A stretch of 64,000 nt of DNA from Bacteroidia bacterium (GTDB taxonomy: Bacteria > Bacteroidota > Bacteroidia > SpSt-205). The translations under genes and the position numbers were made by a program. The stretch lies in the NCBI GenBank assembly GCA_026414975.1, contig JAOAHZ010000001.1:1-64000 (forward strand), given 5' to 3'. Below, in pieces: positions 47,180 through 56,560 of the stretch (the stretch's first letter is position 1; every line of letters begins with the position of its first letter). The notes below the pieces were generated by a model. It was not told the DNA's origin and did no database searches. It saw nothing but the letters and a program-made list of their open reading frames with translations.

Positions 47180-47903
47180 GAGCTTCGGCTTGTATATTCT
47201 GCTTTTGCGGAGGAGCTTCACGGGGCTTTTGCGGTTTAGGTTGTATTGGAACCTATGGACGCACGAGTCCATCCAGATTGGTCGGGATAGTTTATTTCTC
47301 GTAGCGATCATTTCTCTCTTCACGGGTGCGGTCACGACAGTCCAAACCGCCTATCAGATTGTCTCTCCCTTTATTCCCAAATCCACGATTGGGGCGATCG
47401 TCTCTACCTCCGCTATTTTAGAACTGGCCCCTACGATTACTTCTCTGGTACTGGCTGGGCGTATCGGGTCTAACATAGCCTCGCAGATTGGCTCTATGCG
47501 TGTCAGCGAACAGATTGATGCGCTAGAGGTTATGGGTATCAACTCAGCTACCTACCTCATCCTACCTCGCCTTTTTGGTGCTCTTATATTTTTCCCGATT
47601 TTGGTCATATATGCCTGCTTTATCATTCATATAGGGGGCATCGTGGCAGGGGCGCTCTCGGGGGCGGTCAATCCCACCCAGTTCGTCATCGGCATCCGCA
47701 GCTTTTACGAGGATTTTCAGATAATCTTCATGCTAATCAAGGCTCTAACCTTTGGCTTCATCATCTCCACTGTATCGGCTTACCAAGGCTACTATGTGCG
47801 AGGGGGCGCTTTAGAGGTGGGCAACGCCAGCACTCGGGCAGTGGTGATTAGCTGCTTGATGATTTTGATAGCTGATTATGTGCTGGCTCAACTGCTTCTA
47901 TGA
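47154..47903 (+). CDS. mlaE: MlaE-family ABC transporter permease
   Basis: MlaE-type polytopic sequence; SAILELAPTITSLVLAGRIGSNIASQIGSMRVSEQIDALEVMG. Confidence 0.94.
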   Translation: MNLILKGFESFGLYILLLRRSFTGLLRFRLYWNLWTHESIQIGRDSLFLVAIISLFTGAVTTVQTAYQIVSPFIPKSTIGAIVSTSAILELAPTITSLVLAGRIGSNIASQIGSMRVSEQIDALEVMGINSATYLILPRLFGALIFFPILVIYACFIIHIGGIVAGALSGAVNPTQFVIGIRSFYEDFQIIFMLIKALTFGFIISTVSAYQGYYVRGGALEVGNASTRAVVISCLMILIADYVLAQLLL

Positions 47904-48655
47904 GTCAGCTCCGGATAGAACACATATCCAAGTGGTTTGGACGGCAGCAGGTTCTTCACGACATATCCTTTACTTTCCAGCCCGGGCAGGTGAATATGAT
48001 CATCGGCCCCAGCGGCTGCGGTAAAACCGTCCTCCTAAAGTGCATCGTCGGATTAATCACGCCTGAAGCGGGCAGGGTCTTCTTCGGAAATGTAGATTTC
48101 CTCCAGGCTAACCCCGAAAGTAGGCGCATGATTCTACAGAACCTTGGCATGCTATTTCAATCCTCAGCTCTTTTTGATTCCATGACGGTGGAGGAAAATG
48201 TAGCTTTTCCGCTGAGGGTCTTTACGCAGCAAAGTGAATCGGAGATTCGGGAACGAGTCGCTTACTGCTTAGAAAGAGTCGGATTAGCAGGGACGCAAGA
48301 GAAATACCCCGCTCAAATCTCAGGGGGAATGAAGCGTCGCGTGGGATTAGCTCGAGCCATTGCTCTAAATCCTAAGTATCTCTTCTGCGATGAACCTAAC
48401 TCTGGGCTAGACCCCCTCACAGCCCGGCGCATAGATGAGCTTATTCAAGAACTGACAGAAGAGTTTGAAACTACGACAGTCGTCGTTACACACGACCTCA
48501 AAAGTGTGGTAGACATGGGGCAGCGCATTTTGTTTCTTTATGAAGGACGCTCCGAATGGCAGGGCGACAAAACGGATATGTTGCGAGACCCCCATGCTCT
48601 ACCAGCTAACCTACGAGCTTTTTTAGAAGCCTCTGGTCTCATGCGCGATTGGTGA
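47900..48655 (+). CDS. mlaF: MlaF-family ABC transporter ATP-binding protein
   Basis: Walker A GPSGCGKTVLLK; ISGGMKRRVGLARAIALNPKYLFCDEPNSGLDP. Confidence 0.94.
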   Translation: MSQLRIEHISKWFGRQQVLHDISFTFQPGQVNMIIGPSGCGKTVLLKCIVGLITPEAGRVFFGNVDFLQANPESRRMILQNLGMLFQSSALFDSMTVEENVAFPLRVFTQQSESEIRERVAYCLERVGLAGTQEKYPAQISGGMKRRVGLARAIALNPKYLFCDEPNSGLDPLTARRIDELIQELTEEFETTTVVVTHDLKSVVDMGQRILFLYEGRSEWQGDKTDMLRDPHALPANLRAFLEASGLMRDW

Positions 48656-48777
48656 AAGCCGCAGATACAGCCCCCCACTATATGGAATGTTGTTCCGCCA
48701 AAGATGCCCCATTTAGACTTTATACACCCTTCTTCTAAGCCTTCTTAGAGAGCTTCCTCCTCCAATGAACGGCCTGT

Positions 48778-50421
48778 TCAGTTATAGATATCCCACTGAA
48801 CGCCGAAACTGAAAGCTCGTCCAGGCATTGGATACCAAGCTGATAGGTAGTACCCAGGGGCTATCCACCCTTCTGTAACATGCTCTACCCGTAGATACAC
48901 CATGACTCGCTTAACCAGTATAACCAAGTAGGGGTCTGCCCATAGGTAGGGCTTTAGCCCATAGTCGGCATAAGTTGGATTGAGGTAGAAGGTTCCTAAA
49001 GCCAAATCGTAGGATAACGGACGAAAAGCGGTGAATCCCCACAGCCGCACCCCCAGTTGATACACAGGCGGGGTCTTGCGAAGCTGCCAACGAAGGAAAG
49101 GTTGAACCCATCCCGTCAGAGCAGGAATAGTCAAATGCCAAGTAGAGGGAGCCTGTAATACACGCTGGACGGTAGCTCCGCATAAAAACCCCAATACCCC
49201 CTTTCGCCATCCGCCCTGTACAGTCCAGCCTGCGCTAAGTATAGACCTACCCTGATAATAAGTAGTCTCAGCCAGCCAAGGTTGTCGCCACTGCGCCAGC
49301 CAGATACGCCCACTAAGCGGCGGAAGCGTAGTATCGCCAGAAGAAAGGCTCACACCCACCCATCCCTTGGTCAGTCCCTCTGTGGCTTGCAAATAAGCCA
49401 GCCAAGGTAGATTACGCTGCTCATGAGAGAAGCCCACCTGATACCAGGAGGGGCGCCACTCTGCCTCTACTCGGAACGCAGGAGGTAGCCTACGAGGGCC
49501 TAACCACCGACGATAACTCAAGCATGAAAAAATTTTCTCCCGAGAAACCTGCGCTTGAAGCTCCACCGCAGAGAGATTCCAACTTTGCCTGAAAAAGGTG
49601 TCAGCTCGCCCTTCGTGTTGAGTCAAGCGAGCTTCTCCCTGAAAGGACCCCCAATAGAGGCGTATACCCCCTAATCGCCGAATCTGACGCACTCCGAGGG
49701 CGAATCCAGCGCTATCGTTGAATAGAGGGCTCTCGCGACGCAGGGCAGCCGGCCCCTCCCGCTCTATGCGATCCTCTGAAAGGCGGGTAAAAAAAGCTAT
49801 GGCGTACTGGGCTCCCATGCGAAGCCCTACTTCTCCTTCAGCAAAACGATACCACCGACGCAGACGAGCACCGTTTGTACGGACGACCTGCCGCTCTTTT
49901 CTAAAACCATCCATCGGAGATGCCTCATACACAACGCCGCCATTTATGCCGTCCTGAAGCTGATTCCAACCACCTTTAAGCAGGAACCATACCCCCCTCC
50001 CGCAACTGTAGAAAGCTACTCCCGTACCGTAATGATCCGTTGTTTGCCCTAAATACTCGCCTGTACGAGTGCGTCGCTGATAGATGAAAGAAAGTCCTGT
50101 GCCTCTACGAAAAGTTTGGCCATGTTGGATAGCCAATAACTGAGTCCTACGACTGCTTTGATCAAACCGAACACGGGTATACGGTACCCGGCTCCATAGC
50201 AGAGGGACAGTATGCAGTAGATAGACATCTTGATTTTGGGGGAGAGCTGGGGGGGCTTCCTTCTCGTACAGGAAGACCCCCTCCCGCCAGAGAGCGTAGG
50301 GCTTGTAGTATCCCTGCCGTATAGAGAACCCTACGACCGTATCTAAAGGATCATGCCAAGGCAGGAGTCCCATTAGGTAAGCTGGGGGCGTGCCCGCCGT
50401 CGTGTCAGCAAGCGTAGCCAA
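48778..50421 (-). CDS. Putative porin (outer-membrane beta-barrel); true N-terminus probably extends upstream of the called start
   Basis: Tyr/Trp/Gly-rich barrel-like sequence; neighbours PNP and lpxK as usual for the Bacteroidota putative-porin family. Confidence 0.65.
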   Translation of the reverse strand: MATLADTTAGTPPAYLMGLLPWHDPLDTVVGFSIRQGYYKPYALWREGVFLYEKEAPPALPQNQDVYLLHTVPLLWSRVPYTRVRFDQSSRRTQLLAIQHGQTFRRGTGLSFIYQRRTRTGEYLGQTTDHYGTGVAFYSCGRGVWFLLKGGWNQLQDGINGGVVYEASPMDGFRKERQVVRTNGARLRRWYRFAEGEVGLRMGAQYAIAFFTRLSEDRIEREGPAALRRESPLFNDSAGFALGVRQIRRLGGIRLYWGSFQGEARLTQHEGRADTFFRQSWNLSAVELQAQVSREKIFSCLSYRRWLGPRRLPPAFRVEAEWRPSWYQVGFSHEQRNLPWLAYLQATEGLTKGWVGVSLSSGDTTLPPLSGRIWLAQWRQPWLAETTYYQGRSILSAGWTVQGGWRKGVLGFLCGATVQRVLQAPSTWHLTIPALTGWVQPFLRWQLRKTPPVYQLGVRLWGFTAFRPLSYDLALGTFYLNPTYADYGLKPYLWADPYLVILVKRVMVYLRVEHVTEGWIAPGYYLSAWYPMPGRAFSFGVQWDIYN

Positions 50422-50462
50422 GCGACGCGGGATAGTTTGTCCAAAGACAAGCGATAGCCCGA

Positions 50463-51290
50463 TTATAACTCGCGCACCAGCTCGGTAAATATCTGGGTGA
50501 GTTTGGGTTCAGAACCGTTCGCTACGCGTATAATCTCTTCCAGAGACACAGGTTTTAGGTTATCGGGGTCTCCAAGGTCGGTGATAATAGACATAGCAAA
50601 CACGCGCATACCCATATGATTAGCCACTATACACTCAGGCACAGTGGACATACCCACAGCATCACCGCCGATGATGCGTAAGAAGCGATATTCAGCCCGA
50701 GTTTCTAAGTTAGGGCCTGGGACAGCCACGTACACGCCCTCGCGCACAGGGATGCCCAGCCGATGAGCTATAGCTTTGGCTCGGTTAATTAGTTCGGGAT
50801 GATAGGGAGCACTCATATCAGGGAATCGCGGGCCAAGCTGGTCTAAGTTCATGCCACGTAGGGGATTCTCAGGAAGCAAGTTGATATGATCGGTGATAAT
50901 CATTAGGTCGCCTAACTCAAAGGAGAGATTGAGTGCCCCAGCAGCATTAGAGAGCAGCAAGGTATGGGCTCCGAGGAGCTTGATGATACGAATAGGGTAG
51001 GTAATCTGATACATGTTGTACCCCTCGTAGTAATGAAATCGCCCCTGCATAGCGACGACCTTCTTCCCGCCTAACTGACCAAAAATCAAGCGACCAAAAT
51101 GGCTCTCCACAGTGCTGATGGGGAAATGAGGAATGAAGTTATACGCTAACTGATGTACCTTTTCTATGGCATCCGCAAGGCGGCCCAATCCTGTTCCCAA
51201 CACAATCCCGATCTCTACCTCACCTTGAAAGTAGCGGCGAATGTACTCTAAAGTCTCTCGGAAGTGCGTATAAGCCTCAGGCGTAGTCAT
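50463..51290 (-). CDS. Purine-nucleoside phosphorylase
   Basis: IGIVLGTGLGRLADAIE; FHYYEGYNMYQITYPIR; SNAAGALN; GGDAVGMSTVPECIVANHMGM. Confidence 0.95.
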   Translation of the reverse strand: MTTPEAYTHFRETLEYIRRYFQGEVEIGIVLGTGLGRLADAIEKVHQLAYNFIPHFPISTVESHFGRLIFGQLGGKKVVAMQGRFHYYEGYNMYQITYPIRIIKLLGAHTLLLSNAAGALNLSFELGDLMIITDHINLLPENPLRGMNLDQLGPRFPDMSAPYHPELINRAKAIAHRLGIPVREGVYVAVPGPNLETRAEYRFLRIIGGDAVGMSTVPECIVANHMGMRVFAMSIITDLGDPDNLKPVSLEEIIRVANGSEPKLTQIFTELVREL

Positions 51291-52381
51291 GATTCTAAAA
51301 GGTTTTGGAAAAAGCGAGTTAGCAGCTCATCCGTCTCGGATGGGTTAGTCGGGACCATGGCTATTTGCACAGCATACAAAGGTAGTCCTTCCAAGATATG
51401 GTAATGCTCGCTTTCTCTGAGACGCACAAGGTCTTTTTCGGTCGTGAGTAGGATCAGATTGGTTCCCCTCAGGCGTGTTTCGCATCGGTGATAGGCCCTG
51501 CGGATGCGCCGCAAGTCCGAATCCGTGTAGAGATGATGGTCGGGAAAACGCATTTCTTTTAACACATAGGCCTTAGCTTGGTAGAGGGTGGTATAAAAGC
51601 TATCTGGGCGCGCTATACCGCAGAATACCAAAACGCCCCGAAAACGAATATCGTCGACCGAAAGAGAGGGCAAATGAGGCCAAGCAGGCCTAAGTCCCGC
51701 CACAGCATACTTAAACTCAAGTGTAGGCTTGTGAAACCGCGGTCTACGCAGTACTTTGTCTAAGCTCTTCCTATTCAGGACAATAAGGTCAGCGCGCCGA
51801 TAGGCCCTCAGGGGCTCTCTGAGTCTGCCCAGAGGAAAAATCCAATCCTTCCATATCGGCCGCTGCATATCTATGAGAAGGATGTTGAGATTTCGATGCA
51901 GGCGCCGATGCTGAAAGGCATCATCCAGTACGATTACTTTGAGATGCGGGTAGCGCTGCAGAAGCTCTCGGCCCCCAGCAACTCGATCCTCACACACAGC
52001 GACAGGAAGGTGAGGGAACCGAACCTTCGCTAAGCAGGGTTCATCTCCGTACATGGCGGCTGCTTGAGGGGTAGCCAGAGAGACCTCAGCAAATCCCCTC
52101 GTTTGACGACCATAACCTCGGCTGAGATAAGCCGCCCGTATACCCCGATTAGAGAACCACTCCAGCAGATAAAGCGCAAAAGGCGTTTTACCACTTCCTC
52201 CCAAGGTCAGGTTACCGACGCTGACCACTACACAAGGAAGGCGATAAACGGGTAACCATCCTCTATCGTAGAGCCAGTTACGAATAGAGACCCCAACTCC
52301 ATACAGTAGAGCTACCGGCAAAGCAGCCAAACCGAGAAATAAGCGTCCTACTTGTCTTGCATAGCGACTTATTCTCGGCAT
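51287..52381 (-). CDS. lpxK: Tetraacyldisaccharide 4'-kinase
   Basis: VVSVGNLTLGGSGKTPFALYLLEW; YLSRGYGR; VIVLDDAFQHRRLHRNLNILLIDM. Confidence 0.95.
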   Translation of the reverse strand: MPRISRYARQVGRLFLGLAALPVALLYGVGVSIRNWLYDRGWLPVYRLPCVVVSVGNLTLGGSGKTPFALYLLEWFSNRGIRAAYLSRGYGRQTRGFAEVSLATPQAAAMYGDEPCLAKVRFPHLPVAVCEDRVAGGRELLQRYPHLKVIVLDDAFQHRRLHRNLNILLIDMQRPIWKDWIFPLGRLREPLRAYRRADLIVLNRKSLDKVLRRPRFHKPTLEFKYAVAGLRPAWPHLPSLSVDDIRFRGVLVFCGIARPDSFYTTLYQAKAYVLKEMRFPDHHLYTDSDLRRIRRAYHRCETRLRGTNLILLTTEKDLVRLRESEHYHILEGLPLYAVQIAMVPTNPSETDELLTRFFQNLLES

Positions 52382-52394
52382 GCCGCAAAGTAGA

Positions 52395-52402
52395 TAGTTT
52401 TG
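52395..52402 (+). promoter_or_regulatory. TAnnTTTG -7-type box, 4 nt before the bioB GTG
   Basis: TAGTTTTG-CTGT-GTG. Confidence 0.7.
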
Positions 52403-52406
52403 CTGT

Positions 52407-53375
52407 GTGATTCGTTATGACTGGACCCTCGCTGAGGTCGCTGAAATCTACCGTCGCCCCCTCCTGAATCTGATAATGGAGGCGGCTGCCGTGCACCGCC
52501 AGTTCCACATACCTGGTCAAATACAAGCCTGTACGCTTCTCTCTATCAAGACGGGAGGCTGCCCAGAGGACTGTGCCTATTGTGCACAGTCGGTCCGTTA
52601 CCAAACGGGTGTTCAAGTTCATCGGCTTTTGGATGTAGAAACGGTGGTAGAATCTGCACGTCAAGCTAAACGGAATGGAGCAACGCGATTCTGTATGGGG
52701 GCAGCCTGGCGCGAAGTACGCAGTAATCGCGACTTTGAGCGAGTCTTAGAGATGGTGCGTCAGGTACGAGCCTTGGGACTGGAGGTATGCGCTACGCTGG
52801 GCATGCTTACCCCGCAACAAGCTGTAGCCCTCAAAGAAGCAGGGCTCACGGCATACAATCACAATTTAGACACGTCAGCTTCTTACTACGGTGAAATCAT
52901 TACGACGCGCACTTACGAGGATCGCCTTCGTACATTAGAAGTGGCCCGAGCGGCTGGCCTCAGCCTCTGTTCAGGCGGTATTTTAGGCTTAGGGGAATCC
53001 GAGGAGGACCGCATAGCTTTGCTCCACACACTGGCTACCATGCAACCTCATCCCGAATCGGTTCCCATCAATGCTTTAGTTCCTATTCAAGGCACCCCCT
53101 TAGAACATCAAGAACCACCTTCGGTATGGGAAATGGTACGGGCCATCGCCACCGCTCGCCTCCTCATGCCGCGCAGCATGATTCGCCTGGCAGCGGGACG
53201 TGAGCGCCTCTCCCCCGCCGAGCAGGTCTTATGCTTCATCGCTGGAGCCAACTCTATTTTTTTAGGCGAAAAGCTCCTCACAACCCCGAATGCCCCTCTC
53301 GGCGAGGACGAAAAACTGTTTGAGATACTGGGGATACAACCCCTTCCCGCATTTGCAAACGCTTTACATGAATGA
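52407..53375 (+). CDS. bioB: Biotin synthase
   Basis: [40 protein letters not shown]-like motif; [16 protein letters not shown]. Confidence 0.97.
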   Translation: MIRYDWTLAEVAEIYRRPLLNLIMEAAAVHRQFHIPGQIQACTLLSIKTGGCPEDCAYCAQSVRYQTGVQVHRLLDVETVVESARQAKRNGATRFCMGAAWREVRSNRDFERVLEMVRQVRALGLEVCATLGMLTPQQAVALKEAGLTAYNHNLDTSASYYGEIITTRTYEDRLRTLEVARAAGLSLCSGGILGLGESEEDRIALLHTLATMQPHPESVPINALVPIQGTPLEHQEPPSVWEMVRAIATARLLMPRSMIRLAAGRERLSPAEQVLCFIAGANSIFLGEKLLTTPNAPLGEDEKLFEILGIQPLPAFANALHE

Positions 53376-53390
53376 GTTAGCCTTGCAGCG

Positions 53391-54386
53391 GTGAAAGTAC
53401 CTGGCTGGATTTGGTGGAGTGTAGCGAGTGGGCTTTACGCTCAGCTTTTACCGAACTTAGGGGGCCAGCGCGTGGGGATATCAGCCCTCACCTTTTTGCG
53501 AGTAGACCCCTCCCCTCGCTCGGTAGGTATGGCCGGAGCAGCCGTCACCATCAAAGGCGACCCTTATGGGGCCTACTGGAATCCCGGCACCCTGACTCAC
53601 CTGCCGTTTTTCGGCATGGCTGCTTCTCATACTTTCTGGATTGCTGGACTGGATTATTCTTATGTAACCTTTAGCGTGCCCTGGCGTCGTTCTTATCGTA
53701 TAGGCCTACAAGCTCAGTTCCTAAGTAGCGGACCCATAGAACGCCGAACCGAGTTCCAATCGACTGGCACAGGCGAATACTTCACAGCGACCTATTGGGC
53801 TATGGGTCCCGTAGTGGCCTATGAGTTCAGCGACCGCTTCTCAGCAGGCAGCAGCTTCAAAATCGTGCGAGAGCAACTGGACTTCTTCCAAGCGACGACC
53901 TGGCTGGTGGATGTAGGTTTTCTTTATCAGACAGATGTGCGGGATTTTCGCTTTGGAGTGATAGTGCAGAACTTTGGCCCGAACTCCCGGCTGCGCGTGC
54001 GCCGCAATAAGCAGGACCAAGCCCCCTCTATTTCCGCCAGCTCCTACCCGGCTCCAACCCTTTTCGCTATTGGAGCAGCCATTCGAGTAGTAGAGAAAGG
54101 CTCACATCGCTTGGAAGCGGCGCTCCAACTCAACCACCCCAACGACAACGCTGAGAATCTCCGCTTGGGTTTGGAATACACCTATGCAGGCTTTCTTTTC
54201 ATCCGAGTGGGACAGAAGGTTGGCGTCCAAGAGCAGTATATCCCTACGGGGGGCCTGGGCGTTGCCCCAGGACTTGGACGCGGCCGGCTTAGAATAGACT
54301 ATGCGGCTGAGTGGATCGGTCGCTTAGGACTGCAGCATAGAGTTGGACTGCTATGGCAAAAAGAAGTCTCCTCTTCCTCGCGCTGA
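53391..54386 (+). CDS. PorV/PorQ-family outer membrane protein
   Basis: FLRVDPSPRSVGMAGAAVTIKGDPYGAYWNPGTL; beta-barrel; signal peptide. Confidence 0.82.
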   Translation: MKVPGWIWWSVASGLYAQLLPNLGGQRVGISALTFLRVDPSPRSVGMAGAAVTIKGDPYGAYWNPGTLTHLPFFGMAASHTFWIAGLDYSYVTFSVPWRRSYRIGLQAQFLSSGPIERRTEFQSTGTGEYFTATYWAMGPVVAYEFSDRFSAGSSFKIVREQLDFFQATTWLVDVGFLYQTDVRDFRFGVIVQNFGPNSRLRVRRNKQDQAPSISASSYPAPTLFAIGAAIRVVEKGSHRLEAALQLNHPNDNAENLRLGLEYTYAGFLFIRVGQKVGVQEQYIPTGGLGVAPGLGRGRLRIDYAAEWIGRLGLQHRVGLLWQKEVSSSSR

Positions 54387-55534
54387 TACTAATTAGCTGC
54401 GGGGACTTTTTCGGACGCAAGACAGACCTTAGTTTCATAGAAGTGCCCGAATATGACAATACTCTGATCGCTTATGTCCCCATTCTGCCCTACTGGGAGG
54501 GATTTCAAGCACCTGTAGATATTTGCGTAGGGTACGATGAGCTGTATTATGTAGCTGATTCCCTCGCAGGCTTGATTGTGTGCTTAGACGAAGCCGGCAG
54601 ACGAATCGGCACCTTTCGCTTGCCAGGGGTGCATGCCGTGGCTCAAGATCGGCGATTAGACTTACTTGCTGCAGCTCCAGCCGACACAATCATTGGCGGT
54701 CAGCGATACACGCTGGACGCTATCTATCGGATCCGTCTCCGAGGTCCCTCAGGGTACGGACTCAATCAAGCTGTAATTGTCAGCCGCTCTATACATCCCT
54801 TTTACTTTAAAAGCACTTTTTCAACGACGGATACCTTGGTACGCTTCAGACGCATCGCTGTTTTGGGCGACAATAGCTACTACGTAACCCGTAACGGACC
54901 TGACAACAATCCCGTCAAGTTTGGAGGACCTGATGATGCGGTCTTGCGCTTCGGAAGCCGAGATGAATGGCAAGAGGCGATTGTAGTTGAGTCAGCCACA
55001 GGCTCACAACCAGACTTCTTCAGAAAAGCTTGGGGTATAACTACTCGGGCTCGTCCCCCTCAATCACCCTTTGTATCCACTGCAGAGGGGTTCTGGGTCG
55101 GACTCACGGCCCCTGGACTACCTCTGAAGGTCCATTCTGTATTACCCCGAGAGGGAGAACAGGGACGATTTTATGAGGTAGAGTTTCGGTGGGTTCAAGG
55201 TGATAGCACTGTAGCGGATGGATTTCTGGCGACGCCGGGTCGCTTTGAGCGTCCCGAAGGAATCGCCCTCACGGGCGGAGCTCAGCCGTATTTGATTATC
55301 GCCGATGCGGGGAAGGATTCGGTTTATGTCTTCACCCTCTCGGGGTTAGAGGGGGTAATGCCCCCTCCAGCCGCCGGTACACGGCGTCCCGTCAAGGTCT
55401 CCTTTGGAGGGCGAGGGGTAGGTCCCCTTCAAATGCAGCGTCCTACCGCCGTAGCTCATCATAAACGCATCCTTTACGTAGCGGATGCCGGAAATCGCCG
55501 CATCATGCGACTGCGCCTGACTACCGACTGGTAG
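54353..55534 (+). CDS. NHL-like beta-propeller lipoprotein
   Basis: Lipoprotein signal FLALILISCGDFFG; NHL-like repeats (PTAVAHHKRILYVADAGNRRIMRL). Confidence 0.75.
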   Translation: MAKRSLLFLALILISCGDFFGRKTDLSFIEVPEYDNTLIAYVPILPYWEGFQAPVDICVGYDELYYVADSLAGLIVCLDEAGRRIGTFRLPGVHAVAQDRRLDLLAAAPADTIIGGQRYTLDAIYRIRLRGPSGYGLNQAVIVSRSIHPFYFKSTFSTTDTLVRFRRIAVLGDNSYYVTRNGPDNNPVKFGGPDDAVLRFGSRDEWQEAIVVESATGSQPDFFRKAWGITTRARPPQSPFVSTAEGFWVGLTAPGLPLKVHSVLPREGEQGRFYEVEFRWVQGDSTVADGFLATPGRFERPEGIALTGGAQPYLIIADAGKDSVYVFTLSGLEGVMPPPAAGTRRPVKVSFGGRGVGPLQMQRPTAVAHHKRILYVADAGNRRIMRLRLTTDW

Positions 55535-55579
55535 TAGGGCTGGTCTCTCCCTTACCTTTGTGGCGAACACCTCATCCCT

Positions 55580-56560
55580 ATGCGCATCGGTATCGTAGGC
55601 GTTACGGGCTTGGTCGGACGAACCTTCCTTCAGGCCCTTCCCTTATATGGTTTCGAAGAAGCTGAAGTTTACGGAGCTGCTTCCGAGCGGTCCGTCGGGC
55701 AGCGAATCCCCTTCCGTACAGGCGAGCTGAAAGTGGAATCTATAGAGTCGCTCTTCCAACGGGACTTGGATATAGTGTTTTTCTCGGCTGGGGCCTCGGT
55801 GAGCCGAGAATGGGCGTTGCGCTTCGCTGAAAGAGGCATTCGGGTAATTGATAACTCCTCAGCTTGGCGATTAGAGCCAGGGGTACCCCTCGTCGTCCCC
55901 GAAGTCAATACCCACGCCATCGGTGAAGCCCGACTCATCGCTAACCCAAACTGCTCTACTATCCAGTTAGTAGTCGTGTTAGCTCCCCTGGCTAAGGCTT
56001 TCGGGATTGAACGAGTCATTGTCTCAACTTATCAAGCCGTTACGGGTACAGGCCAAAGGGCTGTAGCTCAGCTCATGGCTGAAAGAGAAGGGCGCTCGCC
56101 CAATCCCCCTGTGTATCCTCATCCAATAGACCTCAACTGCATCCCCCAATGCGATATATTTGAAGCTGAAGGCTACACCAAGGAAGAGTGGAAGATCATT
56201 CGCGAATCCCGCAAAATCTTAGAAATGCCCAGTTTGGCTATCACAGCTACGGCGGTACGAGTCCCTGTTTTAGGGGGACATAGTGAAAGTGTGAATGTTA
56301 CGCTCACTCGTCCCGTTTCGGTGGAGGAGGTACGAGCTGTGCTGTCCGCTGCGCCCGGGATCATTTTACAAGATGAACCTGAGCGCCATTTTTATCCCAT
56401 GCCTCGGTATGCCAGCGGACAAAATGAGGTATTCGTAGGGAGAGTGCGTCGCGATACTTCTCACCCTCATGGTATCCATTTGTGGATAGTCGCTGACAAT
56501 CTGCGAAAAGGCGCTGCCACCAATGCCCTCCAGATAGCGCAACATGTATTGGGTCTTTAG
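55580..56560 (+). CDS. asd: Aspartate-semialdehyde dehydrogenase
   Basis: IGIVGVTGLVGRTFLQAL; DNSSAWRLEPGVPLVVPEVN; NPNCSTIQLVVVLAPL; VSTYQAVTGTGQRA. Confidence 0.96.
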   Translation: MRIGIVGVTGLVGRTFLQALPLYGFEEAEVYGAASERSVGQRIPFRTGELKVESIESLFQRDLDIVFFSAGASVSREWALRFAERGIRVIDNSSAWRLEPGVPLVVPEVNTHAIGEARLIANPNCSTIQLVVVLAPLAKAFGIERVIVSTYQAVTGTGQRAVAQLMAEREGRSPNPPVYPHPIDLNCIPQCDIFEAEGYTKEEWKIIRESRKILEMPSLAITATAVRVPVLGGHSESVNVTLTRPVSVEEVRAVLSAAPGIILQDEPERHFYPMPRYASGQNEVFVGRVRRDTSHPHGIHLWIVADNLRKGAATNALQIAQHVLGL

